A stretch of 64,000 nt of DNA, from assembly GCF_001458595.1 (NCBI RefSeq), contig NZ_LN890328.1:1146926-1210925 (forward strand). Reading direction: 5' to 3'. This document shows positions 18,901 to 30,116 of the stretch, piece by piece (position 1 is the first letter of the stretch; each line of letters starts with the position of its first letter). The translations under genes and the position numbers were made by a program. This stretch comes from Clostridium neonatale (GTDB taxonomy: Bacteria; Bacillota; Clostridia; Clostridiales; Clostridiaceae). The notes below the pieces were generated by a model, which was not told the DNA's origin, ran no database searches, and saw nothing but the letters and a program-made list of their open reading frames with translations.

Positions 18901-19154
18901 TCATTTTTTTCAAAATCTGCACAACTACAGTGAGTTCCAATAAGTTCTCTCGTTATATTATCAATTTCTAAATTGCATGAATACTCACTATAAAGGCTTT
19001 CAGAAACAACATATGATTTTATATTAATAGAATCGTCTTCTACATTTATATTTATATCTTTAATAAGATCATTTTTTAAAACTCTTTCTCCTTTAGTTTT
19101 CATAAGATTTGTAATGTGCTTATTAAATTCTTCAAGTAAAATCTGTTTTATCAA
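15906..19154 (-). CDS. SNF2-family helicase with SWIM zinc finger
   Basis: This 1082-residue protein begins with a SWIM-type zinc motif (about residues 55-105, CSCADF ... [11 protein letters not shown]). A bacterial SNF2-associated region follows (about 180-600), then the two-lobed SNF2 ATPase. Motif I is [12 protein letters not shown], motif II is DEAQ, motif III is [19 protein letters not shown], and the C-lobe has [49 protein letters not shown]. It is predicted to be a cytoplasmic DNA translocase that remodels protein-DNA or RNA polymerase complexes; no substrate is known for this subgroup. A 61-residue unknown protein is encoded 12 bp upstream in the same operon. Confidence 0.93.
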   Translation of the reverse strand: [1082 protein letters not shown]

Positions 19155-19166
19155 AATATCACCCTT

Positions 19167-19352
19167 TTATTCAACTGACTTCATTCTAGTTATAAGTTTG
19201 CTATCAATATATTGTGATTTAGAAAAGCCTTTTCTAAAATATCTTATCTGCTTATATTTAATGCCTTTCATTTCTATATCTAGAACGTCAATTCTATCAC
19301 CACTAAAAATCATAGGCTCCATCTTACCTTTTAAAAAAATATGTAATTCCAT
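19167..19352 (-). CDS. 61-residue protein of unknown function upstream of the SNF2 gene
   Basis: I start it at the ATG reading MELHIFLKGKMEPMIFSGDRIDVLDIEM, which follows GGGAG by nine bases. A longer frame upstream lacks such a site. It appears soluble, basic and beta-rich (KGIKYKQIRYFRKGFSKSQYIDSKLITRMKSVE). No family is recognised. The 12-bp gap to the SNF2 gene implies co-translation, so it may be an accessory of that protein. Confidence 0.65.
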   Translation of the reverse strand: MELHIFLKGKMEPMIFSGDRIDVLDIEMKGIKYKQIRYFRKGFSKSQYIDSKLITRMKSVE

Positions 19353-19484
19353 TATGATACTCCCTTTTGTATATATAATAAATCTTTTCTTTAATATAAC
19401 ATCACATTCAACCATTTAATAAAAGTTTTGCTGATATTAAATCTGATATTAAATAATATTTATTATATAAGTATACTAATTAAT

Positions 19485-21416
19485 TTATTTTGAATAATTC
19501 TTTATAGCTTCAGCTATTTCATTTAAATATTCCCATCTCTCATACTTAAATTCAAGCTTTCCTTCAAGTTCTTCTTTTTCTTTCATAAGCTCATTAAGCT
19601 TTCCATAGTTTGAAGCGTTTTTGCTCATCTCATTTTCAATTTTTTCAAGATTCTCTTCAAGTTCAGCTATCTCGTCATCAATTACTTCATATTCTTTTTG
19701 TTCTTTAAAAGTAAATTTAGGTTTAGTTTCTTTTGTCTTTTCTTTTACATTTTTTGTTTTATCATCTTTTTCTTCTTTTATGATTGCATTGTTATTTTCA
19801 ACATCTGATTTTTCTATTTCTTTATATATAAGAAAATCACTATAATTGCCGTGATATTCTTTAATAAGTCCATTCCCTTCATAAGAAAAAATCTTATTAC
19901 ATATTCTATCTAAAAAATATCTATCATGTGATACAACAACTACTATTCCCATAAATTTATCTAAAAAATCTTCTAAAATCTGTAATGTTTCTATATCTAA
20001 ATCATTTGTAGGTTCATCTAAAATTAAAAAGTTTGGTGATTCCATTAATACTCTAAGAAGGTGCAATCTTCTTCTTTCACCACCTGATAATTTTTCAATT
20101 GGTGTATACTGCATAGTACCATCAAATAAAAATCTCTCACACATTGTTGAAGCGGTAATCTTAGTTCCATCTTCTACTGGAATATATTCTCCACCTTCTT
20201 TGACATAGTCGATTACTCTCATTTTAGGATCCATATTTTCGTTGTCTTGGGCAAAGCATGCAATCTTAACTGTATCTCCAATATGAATAGTTCCGTTATC
20301 CTGCTTAAACTTTCCACGAAGAATATTAACTAAAGTTGTTTTACCTACACCATTTTCACCAACAATTCCTATTCTGTCATCTCTTAAAAATATGTAACTA
20401 AAATCTTTAATTATAACTTTATCATCGAATGATTTAGATATATTAGAAAGTTCAACTATCTTTTTACCAAGTCTTGTTCCTACAAAAGACATTTCTACAT
20501 CGTCTTGTCTTTTTATACTCTCAGTATTTACAAGTTCATCAAATCTTTGAAGTCTTGCTTTTTGCTTTGTTGTTCTTGCTTTAGCACCACGTCTAACCCA
20601 TTTAAGTTCATTTCTTATTAAAGCATTTCTTTTTTCTTCCTGTAAATTTTCTATTTCTATTCTTTCCATCTTTTTCTCTAGAAAATCTGTATAATTTCCA
20701 GGATATGAATAAAGATTACCACGATCAAGTTCAATGATTCTATTTGTTACTCTATCTAAAAAATACCTATCATGTGTAATCATAAGAAGGGCACCTTTTC
20801 TTCCATTTAAATATTCTTCAAGCCATTCAATAGAATCTGCATCCAAATGGTTTGTAGGCTCATCTAAAATTAAAAGATCACATGGAGTTATTAATGCACA
20901 TGCAAGTGCAATTCTCTTTTTTTGTCCACCTGATAAATTACCTACTCTCTCATTGTAATTTTTTACTCCAAGCTTAGTTAAAATAGTCTTAGCACTACTT
21001 TCTAAATCCCAAAGATTTAAACTGTCTATTTGCTCTTGCAGTTTTAGTAATTTATCATTTAAATTATCAAAGTCATCTCCATTAGAATTTTCTATTCTTT
21101 CAATAGTTTCCTCATATTCTCTAAGTGTTATCATTTCTTTTGTTTCACCTTTAAATACCTGTTCAAGAACAGTTGCATCTTGGTCAAAAGGTGGATTTTG
21201 ATCTAAATATTCAATTCTCATATTTTTGCCCTTTGATATACTTCCATCAAAGAATTCATCTTTTCCACCTATTATTTTTAAAAATGTAGATTTACCTGCT
21301 CCATTTATACCGATTAATCCAATCTTATCTCCATCATTTATCCCAAGAGATACATCTTTTAATAATACTTTTTCACTATAATTCTTACTTATATTTTCTA
21401 ATGTTATTATGTTCAT
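19485..21416 (-). CDS. ABC-F family ATPase (Uup/EttA-like translation factor)
   Basis: This 643-residue protein has two ABC domains in one chain and no membrane part. The first Walker A is GINGAGKST with signature LSGGQKKRIALA. The second is GENGVGKTT with LSGGERRRLHLL. Between them lies the interdomain linker of ABC-F proteins (about 235-300, rich in Arg/Lys/Glu), and the C-terminus is a coiled coil (about 560-643), which is the Uup-like layout. Such proteins bind the ribosomal E site; some members give antibiotic protection, but nothing here singles that out. It is a single gene with AAGGAG before the ATG. Confidence 0.92.
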   Translation of the reverse strand: MNIITLENISKNYSEKVLLKDVSLGINDGDKIGLIGINGAGKSTFLKIIGGKDEFFDGSISKGKNMRIEYLDQNPPFDQDATVLEQVFKGETKEMITLREYEETIERIENSNGDDFDNLNDKLLKLQEQIDSLNLWDLESSAKTILTKLGVKNYNERVGNLSGGQKKRIALACALITPCDLLILDEPTNHLDADSIEWLEEYLNGRKGALLMITHDRYFLDRVTNRIIELDRGNLYSYPGNYTDFLEKKMERIEIENLQEEKRNALIRNELKWVRRGAKARTTKQKARLQRFDELVNTESIKRQDDVEMSFVGTRLGKKIVELSNISKSFDDKVIIKDFSYIFLRDDRIGIVGENGVGKTTLVNILRGKFKQDNGTIHIGDTVKIACFAQDNENMDPKMRVIDYVKEGGEYIPVEDGTKITASTMCERFLFDGTMQYTPIEKLSGGERRRLHLLRVLMESPNFLILDEPTNDLDIETLQILEDFLDKFMGIVVVVSHDRYFLDRICNKIFSYEGNGLIKEYHGNYSDFLIYKEIEKSDVENNNAIIKEEKDDKTKNVKEKTKETKPKFTFKEQKEYEVIDDEIAELEENLEKIENEMSKNASNYGKLNELMKEKEELEGKLEFKYERWEYLNEIAEAIKNYSK

Positions 21417-21943
21417 TTATTCATGCTCCTTTAAGAATCCTATATAAGCTTTATTGTATCATAATTTAATATATCTTGCATAAAAATTGAGTTTAGTCTT
21501 TTTAAAAGTAATATTAAAAAACTGTTTAAAATTCAATAAAATTCATTTATAAATGATTACCTTAATCGCTGAAAGCCCTATTTTTGAGTTTAGAACTTTT
21601 GTTGTATTTTGTTTTTTTGTATAGTTTAGTTTACATAATATTTATTATTTCTACTAATTTTCTTAAATATAACGATTTTCTTACATTCTTTATTCTTTAA
21701 ATTTCTCAAAATAAGGTAGCTCTTACTACGTTTATTTAATTAAGAATTTAGTAACTAAAAATTAAAGCTTCCTCTCTATTTAATTATAATAATCTTAACA
21801 TCTTTGTGGCTTTTTTCATTATTACTTCTTCACTATTTATTATCTTTTCGATGTTTAACTTTTTATATCTTTATATTCAATAAAAAAGCTGTATCAAAAT
21901 TATTATTAAAATTCTGATACAACTTATCCAATTAATATACTAT
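21417..21943. other. Non-coding gap between the ABC-F and TPR genes
   Basis: About 530 bp of low-complexity AT-rich sequence. It holds the terminator of the TPR gene at its right edge (21889-21922) and should hold the ABC-F promoter near 21430-21520. I see no gene or repeat in the remainder. Confidence 0.6.
21889..21922 (-). terminator. Terminator of the TPR gene
   Basis: The arms around GTATCA and TGATAC, extended by AATT pairs, form a stem with a seven-base loop. On the minus strand it is followed by AGCTTTTTTATT, 21 bp after the stop codon. Confidence 0.8.
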
Positions 21944-22708
21944 TTATTTAACCAGCATCATCTTTTCTTCTACATCATTGTATTCTTTATTTTTATCATA
22001 AACTATCTTAAAATGCTCATATGCTTTATTCTTGTCATTTAAATTCAAATATGCAATTCCTAGAAGATAATCAAATTCTAATAGATCTCCTTTTAACTCA
22101 TCTGAAGTATCTTTTTCTCTTTTTAAAAGCTTTATAGCTTGTTTATAATCCTTATTAAAACAATACGCTTTTCCAAGTAATATGTTTTTTACATGTTTCA
22201 TAGGATCGTTGTCATCATATCTAACTAAATTTAAATATTTAATTGCTTCTTTATATTTATTAAGCATATAATAACAGCTTCCAACTAAATAATTATATTT
22301 ACTTCCTTCTGTGGTTAATACTTTGCTGTCTTCTAAGGTTTTTACAGTATTTATATAATCCTTTTCTTTATAATATATAGATGATAACAAAATATATGCT
22401 TGTCTGTTTTCTGAATTTAATTTTATAGCATTATTTAGTTCTTCTTTAGCTTTATTCATCTCATTTTTTCCAATACTATCTAATGCCATATTAAAATAAG
22501 TAGCTGAAGTATTTTTAGGACTTTTTTTATATAAAAGAAATATAGCTACTGATACTAACATTAAAAAAATTCCGCCCTCTAAATTCTTAATAGATAATAT
22601 AATTCCTGAAATAAACATCCAAATTACCCAGCTTCCAGCTAGCTCTTGATAATTACTGCATTCTGTTAAGTCTACATCTCTTTTTAAGACATTATTTTTA
22701 AAATTCAC
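21944..22708 (-). CDS. Membrane-anchored TPR protein
   Basis: This 254-residue protein starts at a GTG (GGGGGA seven bases upstream). Two adjacent hydrophobic segments (about 28-60, WVIWMFISGIILSI and GIFLMLVSVAIFLLY) are followed by tandem tetratricopeptide repeats (about 70-245), for example AYILLSSIYYKEKDYINTVKTLE and LVGSCYYMLNKYKEAIKYLN. It is likely a scaffold with its repeats in the cytoplasm. It lies 27 bp after the GNAT gene, so the two share a transcript. Function is unknown beyond protein-protein contact. Confidence 0.85.
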   Translation of the reverse strand: MNFKNNVLKRDVDLTECSNYQELAGSWVIWMFISGIILSIKNLEGGIFLMLVSVAIFLLYKKSPKNTSATYFNMALDSIGKNEMNKAKEELNNAIKLNSENRQAYILLSSIYYKEKDYINTVKTLEDSKVLTTEGSKYNYLVGSCYYMLNKYKEAIKYLNLVRYDDNDPMKHVKNILLGKAYCFNKDYKQAIKLLKREKDTSDELKGDLLEFDYLLGIAYLNLNDKNKAYEHFKIVYDKNKEYNDVEEKMMLVK

Positions 22709-22735
22709 ATTAAATCCCCCTTACCATTAACTATA

Positions 22736-23299
22736 TTAACTATTTTTATATTCTTTCTTTAATAAAGAATAGTATTTACAATCTATAAATTTGTTATTGT
22801 TATCTTTTATAACACTCCTTAAATTACCTTCATATAAAAATCCACATTTTTTTAAAACTCTCATTGAAGGTATATTATTTATAGCACATTTAGAAGTAAT
22901 TCTATTGATTTCCATTTGATTAAATACAAAATCTAAAACTAATGTTAAGCTTTCAGTCATAATGCCTTTGTTCCAAAATTTGTCGCTTAAACAGTATCCA
23001 ACTTCTAGGCTTTCGTTTATATTGTCAATATTGGTCAAATTTATGCTTCCTATAACTGTACTACTATTTCTTTCTTCTATGCACCAATTATAGTAATCTA
23101 TATTTTTATAATTTTGAATCCAATTTCTTATAATAAATTTTGTTGTTTCAATATTAGTATGAGGCTTCCATGTTAAATTTTTAGTTACTATAGTGTTAGA
23201 TGCCCAATTTTTATACATGCCATAAGCATCACTTAATTGAAATTGCCTTAATATAAGCCTATCACTTTCGAGTCTTACGGTACCCTTATGATTTATCAT
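22736..23299 (-). CDS. GNAT N-acetyltransferase, RimJ/RimL type
   Basis: This 187-residue protein has the GNAT fold: LESDRLILRQFQLSDAYGMYKNWA at the start, IGSINLTNID in the middle beta strands, SLEVGYCLSDKFWNKGIMTESLTLVLDFVFN covering the acetyl-CoA binding region, and SMRVLKKCGFLYEGNLR at the end. The family acetylates N-termini of ribosomal proteins, other peptides or small amines. Substrate is not predictable. The start has GGAGAG in front. It is the first gene of a two-gene unit with the TPR protein. Confidence 0.88.
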   Translation of the reverse strand: MINHKGTVRLESDRLILRQFQLSDAYGMYKNWASNTIVTKNLTWKPHTNIETTKFIIRNWIQNYKNIDYYNWCIEERNSSTVIGSINLTNIDNINESLEVGYCLSDKFWNKGIMTESLTLVLDFVFNQMEINRITSKCAINNIPSMRVLKKCGFLYEGNLRSVIKDNNNKFIDCKYYSLLKKEYKNS

Positions 23300-23634
23300 T
23301 TTCTCTCCAACCTTAATTATAAAATCAATGAAATTATAACATGATAAATAATTTTATACCAATGATTTCATATAATATAAAAATTTTATATTATAACCTA
23401 TGAACTTTTTAAATCATTTACATAATTTTTTTTTATAAGTTTATAATAAAAGTGTAGAAAATATATGAAAAATATTATGTAATTTAGACATAATTATTTA
23501 TTTTATGGTTTTCATATCCACAAATTTAGAGTATAATAATCTCTAGGGATAAATTATTATATATATTATGTCCCTAGAAAATTCAATTTCTATACTATTT
23601 AGAAAAAATTTATTTAATTATGGAGGTTACATTT
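23300..23634 (+). promoter_or_regulatory. fba upstream region with promoter and leader hairpin
   Basis: About 335 bp between divergent genes. A perfect TATAAT lies at 23532-23537, with a weak -35 (TTTTCA, 23509-23514) at 17 bp. The leader then contains CTAGGGA and TCCCTAG (23543-23577) as a 7-bp stem with a large AT loop. GGAGG lies before the fba ATG. Promoter assignment is by consensus only. Confidence 0.55.
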
Positions 23635-24501
23635 ATGTTAGTATCAGCTAAAGAAATGTTAAACAAAGCAAGAGATGGAAAATATGCTGTTGGACAATTC
23701 AACATCAATAATTTAGAATGGACAAAAGCTATTTTATTAACAGCTCAAGAAAATAATTCACCAGTAATTTTAGGAGTATCTGAAGGTGCTGGAAAATATA
23801 TGTGTGGTTACAAAACTATAGTTGGAATGGTTAACGGAATGATGGAAGAATTAAACATCACAGTTCCAGTTGCTCTTCACTTAGACCACGGTAGCTATGA
23901 AGGATGCTTCAAAGCTATGGATGCTGGATTCTCATCAATAATGTTTGATGGATCTCATTATCCAATCGATGAAAATGTAGAAAAAACTAAAGAATTAGTT
24001 AAAATAACTTCAGAAAAAGGATTATCTTTAGAAGCTGAAGTTGGATCTATCGGTGGAGAAGAAGACGGAGTTATTGGTAGAGGTGAAGTTGCAGATCCTC
24101 AAGAATGTAAGCAAATTGCTGATTTAGGAGTAACAATGCTTGCTGCAGGTATCGGTAATATTCATGGAAAATATCCATCAAACTGGCAAGGTCTTGCTTT
24201 CGATGCTTTAGAAGAAATCAATAAAGCTTGCGGAAATATGCCATTAGTATTACACGGTGGTACTGGAATTCCTGAAGATATGATAAAGAAAGCTATATCA
24301 CTTGGAGTATCAAAGATCAACGTTAATACTGAATGTCAATTATACTTCCAAGAAGCTACAAGAAAATACATTGAAGCTGGAAAAGACTTAGAAGGAAAAG
24401 GATTCGACCCAAGAAAGCTTTTAGCTCCAGGTTACGAAGCAATAAAGACTATAGTTAAAGAAAAGATGGAATTATTCGGTTCAATAAACAAAGCTAACTA
24501 A
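23635..24501 (+). CDS. fba: Class II fructose-1,6-bisphosphate aldolase
   Basis: This 288-residue zinc-dependent aldolase interconverts fructose-1,6-bisphosphate with DHAP and glyceraldehyde-3-phosphate in glycolysis. Visible elements are ALHLDHGSYE (catalytic Asp and zinc His), DGSHYPIDENV, EAEVGSIGGEEDG, GIGNIHGKYP, VLHGGTGIPEDMIKKAISLGVSKINVNTE. GGAGG precedes the ATG at 23635; an upstream in-frame Met five codons earlier is not needed. Codon use is noticeably more biased toward GGA, GTT and GCT than in its neighbours, as expected for a highly expressed gene. It is one of few plus-strand genes and has its own promoter and terminator. Confidence 0.97.
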   Translation: MLVSAKEMLNKARDGKYAVGQFNINNLEWTKAILLTAQENNSPVILGVSEGAGKYMCGYKTIVGMVNGMMEELNITVPVALHLDHGSYEGCFKAMDAGFSSIMFDGSHYPIDENVEKTKELVKITSEKGLSLEAEVGSIGGEEDGVIGRGEVADPQECKQIADLGVTMLAAGIGNIHGKYPSNWQGLAFDALEEINKACGNMPLVLHGGTGIPEDMIKKAISLGVSKINVNTECQLYFQEATRKYIEAGKDLEGKGFDPRKLLAPGYEAIKTIVKEKMELFGSINKAN

Positions 24502-24512
24502 TTCTACTCTTT

Positions 24513-24544
24513 AAAAAAGAGCTACAATTTGTAGCTCTTTTTTT
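24513..24544 (+). terminator. Strong fba terminator
   Basis: The stem AAAAAAGAGCTAC / GTAGCTCTTTTTT with an AATTT loop and a T run lies 11 bp after the fba stop. The last codons of the convergent minus-strand gene run into this stem. Confidence 0.92.
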
Positions 24545-25037
24545 CATTATTTAAAACATTTCTCTCACTTCTTACTTTCATCCATTCAAGTTTATTACTA
24601 TGAAGATTATATATAGAATCACTCATATATTCTTTAGATATTTCTATATCTCTATTAGTCCATGCTTCTTGCATTTTAAAGTAAGTTTCTTCTACTCTGT
24701 CATTAAGTATATCTTTTGAATAGTTATTATCAATTTTTCTAAGATATATTATTAGATTATTAGCTTCTTTATTTTTTCTTATTACTTTTACTTTACATAT
24801 GATTTTTTCTCTTTGCCATATCATTGCAAAGAAAATAATATTTATTGCAATACTCATTGGACTTGCATGTCCTGTACTCCTTCCATTTGAAGAGTGACTG
24901 CTACTACTATGGCTTCCACCTCCTCCACCACCGCCAGATCCTCCTCCACCTGATCTTGCAAATGATAGGGTATAGCTTTGAAATATAATCATAATTATCA
25001 TTGAAAATATAATAAAATATTTACTGAATCTTTTCAT
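24522..25037 (-). CDS. Secreted or membrane Gly-rich protein with truncated Tim44-like domain
   Basis: The 171-residue product begins with a signal sequence or anchor (about 8-27). A Gly/Ser/His-rich stretch follows (SGGGGSGGGGGGG, then HSSSSHSS), then a second hydrophobic segment (about 60-78). The last part (about 105-165, ETYFKMQEAWTNRDIEISKEYMSDSIYNLHSNKLEWM) matches the first half of the Tim44-like domain of similar clostridial proteins. The rest of that domain is missing: the frame ends inside the fba terminator stem. It is therefore probably a gene shortened at its 3' end, and may be non-functional. Role unknown. Confidence 0.65.
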   Translation of the reverse strand: MKRFSKYFIIFSMIIMIIFQSYTLSFARSGGGGSGGGGGGGSHSSSSHSSNGRSTGHASPMSIAINIIFFAMIWQREKIICKVKVIRKNKEANNLIIYLRKIDNNYSKDILNDRVEETYFKMQEAWTNRDIEISKEYMSDSIYNLHSNKLEWMKVRSERNVLNNEKKSYKL

Positions 25038-25155
25038 AAATATTCTCCTTGATTTCTATTAGACTCATATATAGGACAACTTTTATTTTATTATATCTAA
25101 TATGAAAAATACAGTCTATAAATTTAGTATTTTTATATTATGTATATCATAGAAA

Positions 25156-25193
25156 AAGCATCAACAATTACTAACTTTAAATTGTTGATGCTT
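25156..25193 (-). terminator. lacZ terminator
   Basis: The arms AAGCATCAACAATT and AATTGTTGATGCTT form a 14-bp stem 34 bp past the lacZ stop. On the minus strand TTTTTCT follows. Confidence 0.88.
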
Positions 25194-25226
25194 AATTTAT
25201 ATTATTAGGTTAAATAAGAAAATGCG

Positions 25227-28280
<3,054 letters not shown>

Positions 28281-28311
28281 TTATTTAATCCTTTACACTA
28301 ATCTTATAGTA

Positions 28312-28489
28312 TTTTTAGTAAAACTTCAACTTATTTTTACTAAATTTTATTTATATGTTTTTATAAAAATTTGATAAAAATATTGTTTTATATTATAATA
28401 TTTTAGAATAATAAATTTAAATTTATTATTTTGGTCTATGAATACGTATTCTAAAGTATTACTATATATTGTTAATTATTTTAGTAAAG
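28312..28489. promoter_or_regulatory. Cluster of TTTTASTAAAA-like sites between lacZ and yesN
   Basis: TTTTAGTAAAA (28313-28323), TTTTACTAAAT (28335-28345) and TTTTAGTAAAG (28479-28489) lie in the 283-bp divergent region. Each is a near-perfect 11-bp palindrome. The same motif precedes the binding-protein and lacI genes, so these are candidate operators for the LacI regulator. Confidence 0.5.
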
Positions 28490-28533
28490 TATTTTTTTCT
28501 TTTTATCTATATACATAGAAAGGGTGAATATTC

Positions 28534-30087
28534 TTGAATGAATATTGCAAAATTCTAATAGTTGATGATGAACTAATTATGAGACAAGGTATAAAGCATA
28601 TGATTGATTGGGAGAAAGAAGGATTTCAAATAATAGGTCAAGCTTCTAATGGACAAGAAGCTATTGAGTTTATAAATAATACACTTCCGCATATAGTAAT
28701 TACAGATGTTGTTATGCCAAAGGTTGATGGTGTTGAACTTATAAAATTTTTACAATCTAACTATCCAAGTATAAAAATTATTGTTCTTAGCAGTTATAGT
28801 GATTTTGATTATGTAAAATCATCTTTTACTTATGGTGCCATCGATTATATATTAAAGCCCTCATTAAATATTGATGAACTTTTAAATACTTTAAAAAAAG
28901 CTGCAAGCAAACTTGAAAACTTTAAGCTTTCAACTAACAATGCTACATTAACAGAGAAAAATATGTTAAGCAGATTACTTATCGGCTTTGAATCCTTAGA
29001 TGATCTTACTTACTTTAACAATATTTTTACTAATGACTCATTTTGTTTATTAGGCATAAGCACAAAAGGTCTTGGATATGACTATAAAACAAAATCAGCT
29101 TTAATGAATTCCTTATATCATGATTTAAATGAGGAAAAATCAAAAAATTTTATTATTAAAAATATAAGCATAGATTATGATAATATAGTCTTTATTGTAA
29201 ATTTTAATAGTAATCACTACAATGAGTTAAAAGATACATTCATTAAAATTTCTAATTCTTTATTTGATAGATATGAAAATTCTTTATTTATGCTAAGTAA
29301 AATTTTCTTATCCCTACAGGACTTAAGAAATATATTTGAAAACGATTTTTTAAAACTTACAGAACAGGCCTTTTATAAAAAAAATTCATCTTATATTATT
29401 TCATCGGAAATTAAATCTTTTTCTAATATGGACAAGTTTAATTTTAAGCATTTTTCAGAACTAACATCAAAGCTTGAAATTGAAGATGCCCTGGATATGC
29501 TTACTTCTTATATTAATGATTGTATTTTAAAAGAAAGCATTAGTAAATTTGAAGTAAAAGCCCTAATTCAAAATTGCTTTTATAACATAATTTCTACATT
29601 GGAAACACTAGATTATAATTTGGAGAAACTGCAATCTTTAAAATATAAATGTTTTAGCATTATCGATAAAGATCTATATGCTGAAGATTTACTAATAAAT
29701 TATAATAATTTATTAATCGATTTCAAAAAAATTATTTATGAATGTCAAAATAGATTTAATTCTCACATGATTAATAAAATAATAAAATATATTAATGAAC
29801 ATTTTGCAGAACAACTAACCCTTTTGGATGTTTCAAAAATATTTAATTTCAATTATTACTACCTCTCTTCATATTTTAGTAATCACAATAAGGAAGGTTT
29901 TAATGAATTTTTAAATAAAATAAGAATAGAAAAAGCCTGTGACTTTTTAAGGACAGATATACCTATATCAGATATAAGCAGCATGGTTGGTTATTCAGAC
30001 CATAGTTATTTTTGCAAGGTATTTAAAAAATTCACTGGTGTTACTCCAAGTAAATTTAGAAAAGATAGCATTAAAGTAGTATCATAG
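28534..30087 (+). CDS. Response regulator with AraC-type output domain (YesN-like)
   Basis: The 517-residue protein starts at TTG, preceded by AAAGGGTGA. The receiver domain (about 5-125) has the acidic pair D11/D12, phospho-acceptor D58 (VITDVVMPK) and a late Lys (DYILKPS). A long central region (about 130-400) is variable. The C-terminus (about 410-512) is a double helix-turn-helix AraC domain (LTLLDVSKIFNFNYYYLSSYFSNHNKEGFNEFL ... SSMVGYSDHSYFCKVFKKFTGVTPSKFRK). Partner kinase follows after 29 bp. Such pairs usually activate neighbouring carbohydrate genes; lacZ, the GH42 gene and the sugar importer are the nearby candidates. Confidence 0.92.
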   Translation: MNEYCKILIVDDELIMRQGIKHMIDWEKEGFQIIGQASNGQEAIEFINNTLPHIVITDVVMPKVDGVELIKFLQSNYPSIKIIVLSSYSDFDYVKSSFTYGAIDYILKPSLNIDELLNTLKKAASKLENFKLSTNNATLTEKNMLSRLLIGFESLDDLTYFNNIFTNDSFCLLGISTKGLGYDYKTKSALMNSLYHDLNEEKSKNFIIKNISIDYDNIVFIVNFNSNHYNELKDTFIKISNSLFDRYENSLFMLSKIFLSLQDLRNIFENDFLKLTEQAFYKKNSSYIISSEIKSFSNMDKFNFKHFSELTSKLEIEDALDMLTSYINDCILKESISKFEVKALIQNCFYNIISTLETLDYNLEKLQSLKYKCFSIIDKDLYAEDLLINYNNLLIDFKKIIYECQNRFNSHMINKIIKYINEHFAEQLTLLDVSKIFNFNYYYLSSYFSNHNKEGFNEFLNKIRIEKACDFLRTDIPISDISSMVGYSDHSYFCKVFKKFTGVTPSKFRKDSIKVVS

Positions 30088-30116
30088 ATATTTTGTGTTT
30101 AGAGAGGATTTTTATA

